DNA from: Anisakis pegreffii
Taxonomy: Eukaryota; Nematoda; Chromadorea; Rhabditida; Anisakidae
DNA: 64,000 nucleotides
NCBI GenBank assembly: GCA_035041965.1
Contig: JAPYMA010000456.1
Coordinates: forward strand, 62,001 to 126,000
Reading direction: 5' to 3'
The notes below the pieces were generated by a model, which ran no database searches, was not told the origin of the DNA, and saw nothing but the letters and a program-made list of their open reading frames with translations. Each line of letters starts with the position of its first letter. Positions within the stretch are counted from its first letter, which is position 1. Below, one piece after another: positions 14,578 to 25,883 of this stretch. The position numbers and the translations under genes are program-made.

Positions 14578-15984
14578 GGATCTTTTCCATCAAGTGAGTT
14601 TTGTTTATTGTGAAAATATCTTCGAAATAATCTCTTTTCTATTCGAAAGTTCTGTTGCAAATGTTGAACTTTATTGCGAATTTATTTCATCACGAAACTG
14701 ATTTATTTATAGCAATAGATTTAGAGCAGTTGATGTGTAATGTAATACGTATTTTCATGAATATTTTATTCTTTGTGTGCATTTCGTTCGCTTAGTGAGT
14801 CATCATCATCATCATCAACGTGAACATTTATTTATAGAATGGAAAAGATGTGCAAACTGGGAAATGCCCTTTTACTCATGCAAATTTTCATTCATCATAA
14901 ACATCAAAGTGAATAGTTTCAGTTGATTTGCTTGCTTGCCGCTTCGAATGGCCAACATAACTATGGTTATATGTAAATTGAGTGACACATTCACGTGTTT
15001 TCAAGCAATTTTGTTGAAACGAATTGAAAAAGAAGAGGCAAGAAATTCGTCGTCGCATTTTTCTTCTTCTCATATAACAATTGTTTTCTGGTGCATTCAC
15101 ATTCTCTTGCTGTGAATACAGCATCGAGCATTTGTTTGATGCACTCTTATTTCTTCAACAACAAAACACTTTCGCCGTTAGCTAATCAAACAAAGCGAAC
15201 GCGAGAGGCGGCCGTATTTTAAAACTTGACTCATAATCAAAGATCAATACATGTTTTTCAGTTACGAATGAATGATGTTGCTTGTTGCATCTAGCTGACA
15301 GTTTCATTTGCTTTGCAAAATTTCCAGTGCAATTCACTCAAAAGTCATTCGTTATCATCAGTAAAACCTTCAACAAAGATCATCTGAAAGCATTCAGCAG
15401 CAGCTTCGCTATCAGCTCTTGCAAGTTGCTTGTTGATCTTATGAACAAAATCGTGTTGTTTCTTTTGTTTCAACACCACCTTCAGAATGATCATTTGCCT
15501 AACTGAAAGCATATTTGCGATTTGAATGCATCGTGTAAAGCACAACGAAATTAAGCCTTACAGTATACGATAACCTCATTGTGACATATTAAAATATGGA
15601 ACAAAGCAACAACATACAATGTAATTAGGCGCAGTCGTTAAGTGCGTACAGTATCACTTTATGTGACACACCATTCAAGTCGGCAAGATATTCCGAATAG
15701 TCACATTTTCATTGATGTGCTACGTGATATTAGTGAAGAACTGAAACAGAATGTTTTATTTAAGCGCAGAAAGAATTTTGTCACATCGATAAAAACTTTT
15801 CAGGTGATTTTTTGCGACAAATTGCTCATTTTTACTGTCGACTTAGTGTTTACAAAAGAAGTGAATGAACGAACAACTAAATAAAAATAGAGAAGCATCC
15901 CAAATGTAACTATGAACACAATAGCAAATTTCAAATGAAACAGATAGAGTCATGGCTTGCCGATAATTAGGTTACCAATTTTTT

Positions 15985-16007
15985 CTGCTCCTGCTGCTGC
16001 TGCTGCT
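15985..16007. repeat. (CTG)n microsatellite
   Basis: An imperfect run of CTG/CTC triplets, with no open frame of interest around it. Confidence 0.8.
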
Positions 16008-19000
16008 AGTGAAATCTTGAGTAGTTCTCCGTCCAAAATAAAGATGTTTTTTTATTGTCGGCTCCCGGTCGTTTCTTTTATCTGTTGAGTCATAAATACG
16101 TTAAGTGGATGATAAGATGAATGAATGATGCGTTGAGCTTGTTTGCGATGACTCAACAAAGGATTAATTTTAAACACGAAAGGAAGTAGGTGCCGTCGAT
16201 CACTTTTTTTGCATATGATAAGAGATGAATATAATTGGTCAGTGAAGTTGTAGGACGGTTTTTTTAATCAAATGAACATGATGACTGCTTTCATGCTTTC
16301 AAATGTACTCAATTCATGCTGAATGTGGTGTGTTGGAAGCGAAGTGAATGCAACCAAGCGCATGATGAAATTTTATCCATAAATAAATTGTAAATAAAGA
16401 GGCAAAATCTAAAAATACCCTAATCAACTACATTTTTAAGTGCAATAAAATGCTAATGATCCAGACAGCATTTATCAGTGATCGAAATGAGTGGGTAGCA
16501 ACGTAGAGCAGCAAAAGTCAGCCCTTATAGATACGTAAGCATGTTCAGAAATTTTCCGTCTCGCCATTAATTCGCATTTTTTCGATTTCATTCGTTTGTC
16601 CACCAATCCACCAATAATATTGCATCGCAAATCACTTTTTCACAGTTCAGTCGTTAAACGATATTAACGCCTACTTTGTAACGAAACTATTTTAGTGTTG
16701 CTGCTGAACACATCAAAGTATTTAAACGGAGATCAAGAGTCACTTCTCATTCATTTCAATCTCAATTTTGATCCATCGCTGTGCAGTTTATCCAGCCCGG
16801 CTATCTAGGCGCCCACATCGTGCCACCATGTACGACGCTTATACTGCTTACTCTCATTGCACTTCATCAATTTTATTACGATCAGTCGAATTCTAGTCTG
16901 TTGGTCAAAGCAATCTATCAGAAGAGGAACGTTAGATTTCTCGAAAAAGTTTGGCGTTTTGTTCCATTTTGCTCCACATAATTTTTCAATTTTATTCCAG
17001 ACTGAACTTCCAAGCAGTGATCTATCACGAAACGAGTCGGACTCGCCGAAAGAAAGTTCGATTTTTTTTTTGATTTTATTATTTCTTATATTTTTTTCAG
17101 TGGAATTCTGGCTCGAAGTCCGAAGCAGTCGATAAAGAACGGGTTGGATTTCACGGAAAAAGTTCAAAATTTGTCGTAAAGAACTGGATGATTAATTCGT
17201 TGACGAGTAGTTGTTTGTGGGGCCAGGTGTTAAAACATTGACTCACTTTTTTTCGTCTTTTTTTGTGTGGCTTTTGTGTAGCAAAAGCTCGAAGCTCAAA
17301 AGCACTTGGCGATTGTCGGTGGATTTTGATGCAGTTGAATAAGATGATATATGTGCTCGGGTAGTCGACTAGCTGTTGCACTTTGCGATAGTACAATTAA
17401 GAGTGGATTAGATGAGATTTGTGACGAACTTTTTTGAGGATTCATACAGATAACTTCGTGAAACTGGTGACATAGGTGACACTCAGTATGAATTTGAGTT
17501 CGCTGAGATCTCGTGTGAAGATGTTCCATCTGCAATGGTCTCGTTCAGCGCGAGTGCTACTGACGACGACCTCTCTTGATCGCACTTAGTGCTGATTTCA
17601 TTTGTGATTTCGGTTTGGGATTCATCCGTCCCTCTAGTCCTTGATTCTATCTTATCCTTTATTCCGTCGTCTTATCCCATTACTCCTTATAGCCATTTTT
17701 TGCTATGCACTGTCAGGTTGTGCATTCTGAAATCATTATCTTTCGCTAAAATAGTTCAACGAATAATCCAAATGATGAAACTTCATTCTGTGAACACTGA
17801 AAGCGTTATAGACATAACGGTGACACACCACTGTTACTGTTTACAGTTACTGATTGCATCATCATTCATTGTGATCACTGTTCTGTTAGCATGCATTTTA
17901 CTGTGTTCGTTACTCTCGATCAGCTCATCTAAAATGTTGAACTTTTTTGCAATATTTTTGTGCTGAAGTTGAAAGGAATGCAATTTCTTATCATGATGAA
18001 ATGTGATGCAATTGTTTACTCGTTGCACCAGTTTATTACATTTTTCGACGACGAGATAACAACCCGCAGAAACGCTCTGAAAAGGTCTTTTCTTGGACTG
18101 TTTTGTACGGCAGTCATCGGGACGCTCGCCGAAAGATAAGGCTTGATGTTGATGATGATGAGCACCATTGAGGTTTAAGACGTCCGCTTTATAGCTGTGC
18201 AAATACGCGAATGTGAGTGTACATAGCTGAGAATATGCGAAATGGACACATTCATTGCCCTGTCACAATTTATCACCAACCAACATCCATCCTTGTGTTT
18301 TAACGCGCTTTCACAGTTGACAAAACCAACCAACGAACGCAAATAACAAACGCACCACATGTCAAACATCAGTCAGTGCCTGAATGGCTCAAATTCAGTT
18401 ACAGATTCAAGCAGTTCCTGATTCGGTTTCTTGTAATCGTACTTTAAAGCCACTCCGTAGCATGTCACCGTTGACGTATTTGCCGCATTCGTTGAATATT
18501 CCATATTCTTAACTTGTTAATCTCTCCGACTTGGTCGGTAAAGTACGACAAACACTTCAGCGAAATATTCATTCATCAAACGAAAACAACTAATCGGAAA
18601 TGATAATAATGACGCGAATCGAACGAAAAGGACTTAGGTGATTTAGTGATAGTGAATTTTCACAGAACATTGTTGTTATGTCTGGAATGTTATGCAGTGA
18701 TAGAGGCATAGTTTTGTTATCGAAATTTCATTCTGTTGAGTCAACATCATTATAATAATCATCGTATTAATGCAGCAAAGAGCAACGCCAAAAATTATTC
18801 ATGAATTTGTGCTTAAAAGCACTAAATGAAATCATTTCGATAGATTCTCATCGATGTTCTAGCCGGAGCAAATACTTTGCTCTGATTTTAACAGATACTC
18901 TTGTGAATGTCCGATCTTTAAAATGTTATGGAGTGGCTGTTTCATCGTGAATGTTACAGTTGAAAACGTATGTTCTCATTGGAAATAGCGTTGCGTGATT

Positions 19001-20120
19001 TGTTCTCTTATCGTCATATCTCTTCATTTGATGTGAACGCAATTGCGAATGACGATAATGATGTTGATGATGACGTTTTGGTATTACGAGTGTGAAAATT
19101 TTGTTCGAATATTCATAATTCATGGTGAGAATTGCTCTATGAGTCAGTAAACAATTAGTCATGTTCATTGTCTACCTGGCTGAACAGATTTGTTCATGTT
19201 TAGGCTCCAAATAGAAACGGGAAAGCGGAAACGATTTGAGTTTTTCGAGTGTTTAGCATCGCACTGAGGTGTTTTATACGCAGATTAGGTGATTTTTTAT
19301 CAGTACGATTGCTGGGATGACTGAACATTATGGATTGTCGTACGTTTATGGATTTGAACAGTTTCCATTTAGTTATGTTGCACACTCGGCAAAGTGCGAC
19401 GATATTTTAGTTTGAAAGAATTGGTTCGAGCAGAGTAGATCATCATCATCATCACATTGTAATATTCAGTTTTGCAAGTTCACTGTTTAAAGACGTTTTT
19501 GCATCCGAGCAATAATAATCTAAAGGAAAAGCTGAGATCAGTTGAATGGATCGTTAGAGTTTACAAAATGCAATGCAAACACAACATTCTTATCATTTGT
19601 TATTTATCATTAATCTCTCCATCGCTCGGTTCTAGCGTGTACCACCAACGTTTAGCGTTTTATAACACAAAATGATTTCTGTAAACGCAGTGATGAATTA
19701 CGGTTGTGTTGTTGTGTTATGTGACTTTCGCAATTTGCGCTATTTATATTTCGTTTATCATCAAATATTGTCCGCATTTCAACGGTCGTTTCGTTTTCAG
19801 TGCAGTCGTTACTCGCGGCATACGGTGCTTAGTACTTGGAAGTTTTGCTGTTCGGATCCACCGTCCGTCCCCTTTCCTTAAGTTCACAACCACCTTTGGT
19901 CTCACGCATGCTTCTTTGTTGTGGGTTCAAACTGAGGCTGGTTTCATATCGAAATTCGATCTAAGGCACAAGCCTTATAAGTTTTGAGATGACCACAAAC
20001 AGCAAGACTTCTTCACTCTCACTTGTGTGTTTATATATCCAACGACCAATCGTGTTAATGTTCAGTTATAAGTCGAAGCGTTCGTTCGTTGACACACGTT
20101 GATTCGATTCGTGAGCTCTG

Positions 20121-20873
20121 ATGATCAATCGATCTCATCGATCTATTCTGTTTCAGGCCGACTATCTCTCCATTAATCCATCTGAAAAGAACGTGATGAG
20201 CAAAGGTGGTCAAAACAATCATGCTTTGGGTAGTAGCAGTTTCGCTGGCGAACGTCTCCCACAAGACACGCATGATCTAGTTTGTGATAAGATCTCACGT
20301 TTGACTAAGAGCAGTCATCGTAGCGGTATGATGACCACGGGTATTGCCTCAGCAGATCTACACCAACAATCAGCACCAACAAACGGACTATCGCCAGCCG
20401 CACAACTTGACGCAGTACAATCCGCACAAACCACTCTCAAGAGTAATCGTCTAATCAGTGGTGCTCTACAAATCAACAAGTTCATCCGAGGCGGGAGTAA
20501 ACGACGGGTATCAACTTCCAGTCAACAACAGAGTTTATCATCAGCACCATCATCGTTCGATGATGAAACGCTGAGTCTATCGGGTTCAGACACAGACAGC
20601 AATGATAGTAGCAATAATTGTGGTATTAGGAACGGTCGACGACGTGGCTCGAGCCGTTCGAATTTCGCTGATGAAGACGATTCGTTGGAGGAATCTGATG
20701 AAGTGGGTATCGATGTGGTGGAGACATCGTTGTGCGAGAAGCACTCCAGATGCTTCTTGTTCGACGAACACTACAGTCGTGTACACTCACTACCACCCAT
20801 CTATGAACATCGTGGTGAACGCTCCACACTGCCAAGACACTGTCAGTTTTTGTATTCAAGAAACGGATTCTGA
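20121..20873 (+). CDS. Ser/Asp-rich protein, single recognised exon
   Basis: The open frame is protein-like throughout: balanced codons, a Ser/Gln-rich middle, an acidic Ser/Asp run (residues about 150-166), a basic patch (NGRRRGSSRS) and a Cys/His-containing tail (ETSLCEKHSRCFLF). It can be read from an ATG at 20121. Alternatively the exon starts at 20157 after a CTGTTTCAG acceptor, which is phase 0 to the same frame, so the ATG may not be the real start. The 3' end is either the TGA at 20871-20873 or a phase-1 donor GTCAGT at 20841. There is no recognised domain; the composition suggests a disordered regulatory or scaffold segment. Upstream exons are not identified; 18384-18512 is a weak candidate. 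Confidence 0.6.
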   Translation: MINRSHRSILFQADYLSINPSEKNVMSKGGQNNHALGSSSFAGERLPQDTHDLVCDKISRLTKSSHRSGMMTTGIASADLHQQSAPTNGLSPAAQLDAVQSAQTTLKSNRLISGALQINKFIRGGSKRRVSTSSQQQSLSSAPSSFDDETLSLSGSDTDSNDSSNNCGIRNGRRRGSSRSNFADEDDSLEESDEVGIDVVETSLCEKHSRCFLFDEHYSRVHSLPPIYEHRGERSTLPRHCQFLYSRNGF

Positions 20874-23800
20874 GGTCAGTATATCCACTCTTTTTCATTC
20901 GTTTTTATCCGCATTTCTTTCAAAATCTCTCCTATTGATCACGAATGGTTTTTCACAAGATTGCCAATGTGAAAACTAGAAACCAGAGTTGTTTTATTTC
21001 CATTCATTTGCACAATTCTTGTCAAAATGATAATAGTGTCAAGTCGGACGTACGTGCTCCTTAGGGACTTAGTAGATCCACTCATTACTCGTTCACAAGA
21101 AATTTGCAGAAGAATGACGAAAAAATCGTCGATGCATTAGTGAGTAACCTTGAACTGGTTTTCTTCTAACAAAACAGGCATCTGTTCCTTGCGACTAGCA
21201 CCTCGTATTTCAAATTCTCTGCAACAACTCATTATTGCATGGCAGATGTTCTGATCGCAATAAATCGCCCTATTCATCCACACAACACTTTTTCGGTCAT
21301 CAAAAAACAAAATGTAATTTTTTGCTGTTTCAGGTAGAAATCTTGTCGACGAATCGTCGTTGATCGTTTCATGACGACCGCAGAATTTTATTATTGTGAA
21401 GTGTGTATCGCACACGCCAATCAGATCACATCAAAATCTTCGTAAATATAAAAAAAACAATACACATATCTTGTTTCTTCTAACGAATCTTTGACGCGAC
21501 ACACATTCAGTTTAAAATTGAATGGTTCATTGATTCTGATCGACGAGGGCACTGAATAGTCAACTGTTATTATGAATCATTATTATCCGTCCCAGCACGA
21601 CAGTGATTAACGGACATTTCGAATGAGTGATACTATCGACGAATCAATACAAACACTAGTTGCTGGTCAACCAGAACCGCGATTTAAATAGATTAATATG
21701 ATTGATTCATTCTCTATAACTCGAGATTCGTATATCTGTGAAGTGACACTCTACCTGTAGATTATTAATAGTATGTCATTGCAATACTAATGAAACATTG
21801 TCTTTATTATCCTAATATATCCTAGATGGATTTGTAGTCAGTCATTATTCTTTTCGTAGATCTTCACTCATTTTTTCATCTATTATTGTGATCTTATGAT
21901 TATTCATTATATATTTCTATTCAGTGAAACCGTTTCTTTCACTAGTCCAACCAACATCAGTCAGGATCCAATATGAAAGTAGTATTACCGATTACTTGAA
22001 GAATCGAGTTTATCACCATCGATCAAAATGTGCAAAAGTTTTATCACTCGTGCCCTGATTTCGTTGCCCTCCCTCACTCCGTCCATTATTTTCATCAAAA
22101 AAACTTCTAAAAAAAATTCTAAAAAAATATACATAATCTTCAAAATCCCAGTAACCTAAGCTATTTGGTTCTCAATGTTGCTGGTTTTCAACAATATTCG
22201 TGTTGAATTTATTTTTATTTTTGAATTTACTTGTCAATTAATGTTGTTTTGAGCATATGCACTTCTTAAAGTAGCGTATAAGTGGTATCGTTGTGAGTGT
22301 ACGTGTGTGTGTGTGTGTTGTGGTCATTGCACGATTTTTTCTAGTTATACAGCCAAAATATCACAGTAGTCATTTGGGTTTTTTATCCGATAAATAGCTG
22401 GCATTTCTATCCTGATAAGGATGTTTTCAAGACTGAATATTTGCAAAGTCAAATTTTATCCACTCTTCCTTAATGTTCAGTTGCTACTCACTTTGCAGCG
22501 TCTCCTTCTTCCTTGGAAGAAAAATTCCTCAATTACGGGTATCCGAAAGCATAATAATCACCAATACTTTAAAACACTCGCAACTTTGAATTTCATCTCA
22601 TCCAACTGGTTCCGATTCGTGATCAGTTATAATGTTTGCTTACCATCTCGTATGTTTGCATGTGATCGAAACCGAGATTTCAGTGGATTCATTCAACAAC
22701 TCCTATGAAATACAATGCTAATTACAATATACTTAATAGAGTTTTACCAACCAACCGCGGTGAGGTGTTTATACCGTTGATGCTTGCTTGATTGCATATG
22801 CCAATTTATACATAAATGTAATAATGATGATAGGAATTTGATTGTTATTTTTATAATTTTCGTTTTGTGTTCGTTCGTTCGCATTGATTAGTGAAAGAAT
22901 ATTGCTGAATAATAGCGATGACAACGTTTTGTGCAATTGTAATCAATTTGATTGCTATGATCATTTCGTTGTGAATAATGCATTCGTTGTTTGTGTTTGC
23001 TACTGCATATCCTCCTGAATTGTTTCTTTGATGATCACAGTTATTTGTTGATTATATGCTTATTTTGAATTTGTTTTGTTTTGTTGCTCGATTATGAAGA
23101 AGAGAAGATAGCATCTCTGACTACAGCAAGCAATTCGATATCCAGTATTTGTCTTGTTATCCATCCATCCATCCATCTAGCATTCGTCATCCAAAATGGC
23201 ACTGACGATGTTATTGCTGATGGTTATTGCTTCATTCCATTTTGTATCGATGTCGTTTCTTGTTTCATTGGTTCATTAGGAATAATGCTTTGTTTCGTTT
23301 CGTTTCATCTGTTGTTATTAGGTGTTATCCGTTCATCCTACTGTTAACTGTTAGTGCTTCTCCGATCAGATCAGATCAGATCATCTGTCTTTTCCACTTC
23401 AGATCATTGTTTTGTTTTATTGTTCGTAAAAATTTTTCTTCGTCGTTGTCATCATCATTTTCCTTCTAAAAACTTCGCTTTACGCCTGTATCTCTAATAC
23501 CTCGTACTGCGTTCTTATGAAACGTGTCAATTTGCCGGTATAAATAAATGTATATAAATTTTATTGGCTCTTAATGCATCCGATAATCGAGAAACGCATA
23601 AAATTATAAGCGAACAGGATAAGATTATGGAAGGCAATGACTTTCGATGAGGTAGATGAGAGCAGAGTTGTGATCGATCATGCAAGCTACAAGTAATAAA
23701 AGATGATACTTCTCGTTAGATGTGAGCAGGTAAATAGCCGCGCTAATTTCATTAGAAAGCGCTGAGCGGAATCATTTTCATGCATATTTAAGAATGCGTT

Positions 23801-24850
23801 TGGAAATGTATTGAAACTTTATGATCATATACATTCAAGCAGAAGAGTGCATTCAGAGAGGTAATTGAAGCATGAATTACTTAACATTCATCCATCTCTT
23901 CGATTAATTAATATTTTTCTTGAATGATGATCAACAGTAAACAAAACATGATCTATGGTTTGATCTCTAAATGAAATGGTGATCTCTGATTCGTTGATTG
24001 CAGATATAACGCACTTATTCATTTCATTTGTAATCGCAGTGCATTACTCTCATTATCGTTCCACATCTATTTACTTCCTGGTACTTCAACAACCTCTTGT
24101 TGACATGTTAAAGAATATTCCACACATCTACAGAAATCGTCATCACTCCGTTTCAATTTAATCTCCACCGTTCATTAAAGAATCTCAAGGGAAAGGCAAT
24201 GTTGACAGCACCGTGCAATGAAATTTTTATCGAGGCCTTAGATGAAATTGTAATGATCAGTGAGTTGTTATTAGAATACCATCTAATGAATAATTGATGA
24301 TTCGATTCGGCATTGAGTTGCCATACAGGTTATTCGATTTCAAGAGGGTTGATTGATTGATTGATGGATTGAATGATCTGAGTGTTTTTTGATGCACCGC
24401 ACAACCAAACATCACACTTCAGGCATCGTTACACTTGAACTTCATATGAAACAAACACTCAATTAAGCATCAAACACTCTTTCCTCACGTAAAACTACAA
24501 TTTCAGCGATCATTATTGGTGTTTATGAACAGCAACCAACCGTAAACTGAGATGCAGGCAGTGTATTTGATTAATTTCGATTCCATTCACACGAAATTCA
24601 TCGTTCGTCAATAGCACTCAATCAAATTTGTTGTCGTTTTCTTTTCAGTTCCTTGCTGTTACAATTCAAAAGGAAATTTTTCCCAATGATCATTGCTCAA
24701 TTCTTTAGTTCTTCAACCAGTATGTGTTCGCATTGAACAATTTCGGAAAAAAGAAACTGAGGAAGAAACGCACAATATTCGCAACTCTCATGAACATTTG
24801 TAATGTAATGTTGGACGGGAAGCCAGACGGGAAGCCAGAAAAATAAACTG
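20874..24850. other. gene-free stretch
   Basis: There is no exon I can defend. An AATAAA at 21259 could be a poly(A) signal for the plus-strand exon upstream. A TG run is present near 22304-22318 and an ATCC run near 23162-23176. Open frames (22421-22708, 23081-23347) look like chance frames. Just before the next candidate exon is a 12-bp unit, GACGGGAAGCCA, present twice in tandem (24815-24838). Confidence 0.5.
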
Positions 24851-24999
24851 ATGGAACGCAGTGCACGTTATGAGGCGATCGAACCAGCCGAAAGAATAGC
24901 TGCCTGCTTAAGATTACAGATGGATGTCGGCAGTGTTCGAAAATGCGCTCGACATCTGCATGTGAAGAGACCAAAAGAGTTCATATGCAAAAAATTCGT
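24851..24999 (+). CDS. candidate first exon, unknown protein
   Basis: ATG at 24851, preceded by a possible acceptor (GAAGCCAG) 12 bases upstream, which would suit trans-splicing. About 50 codons follow with strongly protein-like composition (MERSARYEAIEPAERIAACL, then LQMDVGSVRKCARHLHVKRP), clearly different from the neighbouring AT-rich frames. The frame stays open to 25051, but a GTGTTT donor in phase 1 is present at 25000. I could not identify a downstream exon with confidence, and no domain is recognised. Confidence 0.4.
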
Positions 25000-25559
25000 T
25001 GGTGTTTATGCATATTGTTCAGTTTCAGTGCACAGCAGCAATTTGAGCTGATCCACGAACAGAATGAGCATTTGGTTTATATTTAGCTCTGTTGAGCGGT
25101 CGTCGAGTTAAGCGCATCATTCGGTGTTGTTTATATACTGATCCAACAAAAAATCCACTCTATCGTTCACGCTATCACTTGCATCGCTGAATTTAGGTGA
25201 GTGAGACAGTATCTGAATTGGACTTTTCATGTTCTCAGATTTGCATGGATATTAAGAAAATCTTATTGAATGCTTTGAAGATGCACTATCACTGTACTCA
25301 AAATGATCCTTTTAAAAATTCCAAAAGTATTCTTAATGCCATTAGACTAAGACAGATTCATATGGATTTATAGAATTGTTTTTAAGCGAAACTTCTGCAA
25401 GACGATTGAACCTTAGTTTTGCTCTAAAACCTTGTAGAAGCCAGCGTTTTTGAAGTAGTGGCTGAAGCATTTTGTAAGATGGCTGATGTCTGATGCTTTG
25501 GACAGGATCTTGAAATATTTCAGTAAAGTGCAGTGATTAATTTATTGGCAGAAAAAAAG

Positions 25560-25883
25560 ATGATCAATGCGTGGTTTTTGAATGAATATTTTATAACCGT
25601 AATTATAAGTGCAATTCAAACGCTAGTAAGTTCATCTGCATTAATCTCTCCGCCGGAAAAAATGCTTTATGGTGTTCAAAACAGATACGCAGAAACTAAT
25701 AACGTACAAAGGGATACAATTTTTGATAGTTTCATCATGAAACCAGGAATACAGTATATCTGTAACAGTTTGATCTGTGTGATACAATATCTCTATTTCC
25801 TTAGCAATGAGCATTTGAACTTAGGACAAGATATCACCGAACATATGAGCTTGTTAAGTCTTGAAATTGATTATAATGAATGA
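25560..25883 (+). CDS. putative secreted protein, 107 residues, intronless
   Basis: The ATG at 25560 lies 9 bases after TTGGCAG, a possible trans-splice acceptor. The protein begins with an uncharged stretch (residues about 9-27, ITVIISAIQTLVSSSA) that fits a signal peptide or signal anchor, followed by a soluble-looking region with an internal hydrophobic segment (YICNSLICVIQYLYF). The frame is open upstream to 25533. Its TGA overlaps the ATG of the next gene (ATGA at 25880-25883). The length is only just above what chance frames reach in this DNA. An internal GTAAGT at 25626 has no phase-matched acceptor nearby. No family is recognised. Confidence 0.35.
   Translation: MINAWFLNEYFITVIISAIQTLVSSSALISPPEKMLYGVQNRYAETNNVQRDTIFDSFIMKPGIQYICNSLICVIQYLYFLSNEHLNLGQDITEHMSLLSLEIDYNE

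Larger units (their letters stand above)
6206..20120. other. 14-kb stretch without supported genes, rich in microsatellites
   Basis: No exon chain could be built. Open frames up to about 125 codons occur (17589-17966, 17834-18202, 16805-17167, 8783-9109), but they overlap on opposite strands and lack protein-like composition. One weak candidate first exon lies at 18384-18512: a 42-codon frame beginning MAQIQLQIQ with a phase-0 GT inside it. It could be an upstream exon of the Ser/Asp-rich exon at 20157. A GC-rich patch lies at 10140-10275. The stretch also carries TTCA, CAA, ATCC, CCGT, GAC, GGTC, CTG and CAT simple repeats. Confidence 0.5.

Noticed and set aside
7893..15000. Evenly spaced short repeats that could suggest a CRISPR array or satellite
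   Set aside because: These are simple microsatellites without unique spacers, in eukaryotic DNA.
17589..18202. Overlapping 125- and 122-codon frames on opposite strands
   Set aside because: Neither shows protein-like periodicity or known motifs; each may be open only as the complement of the other.
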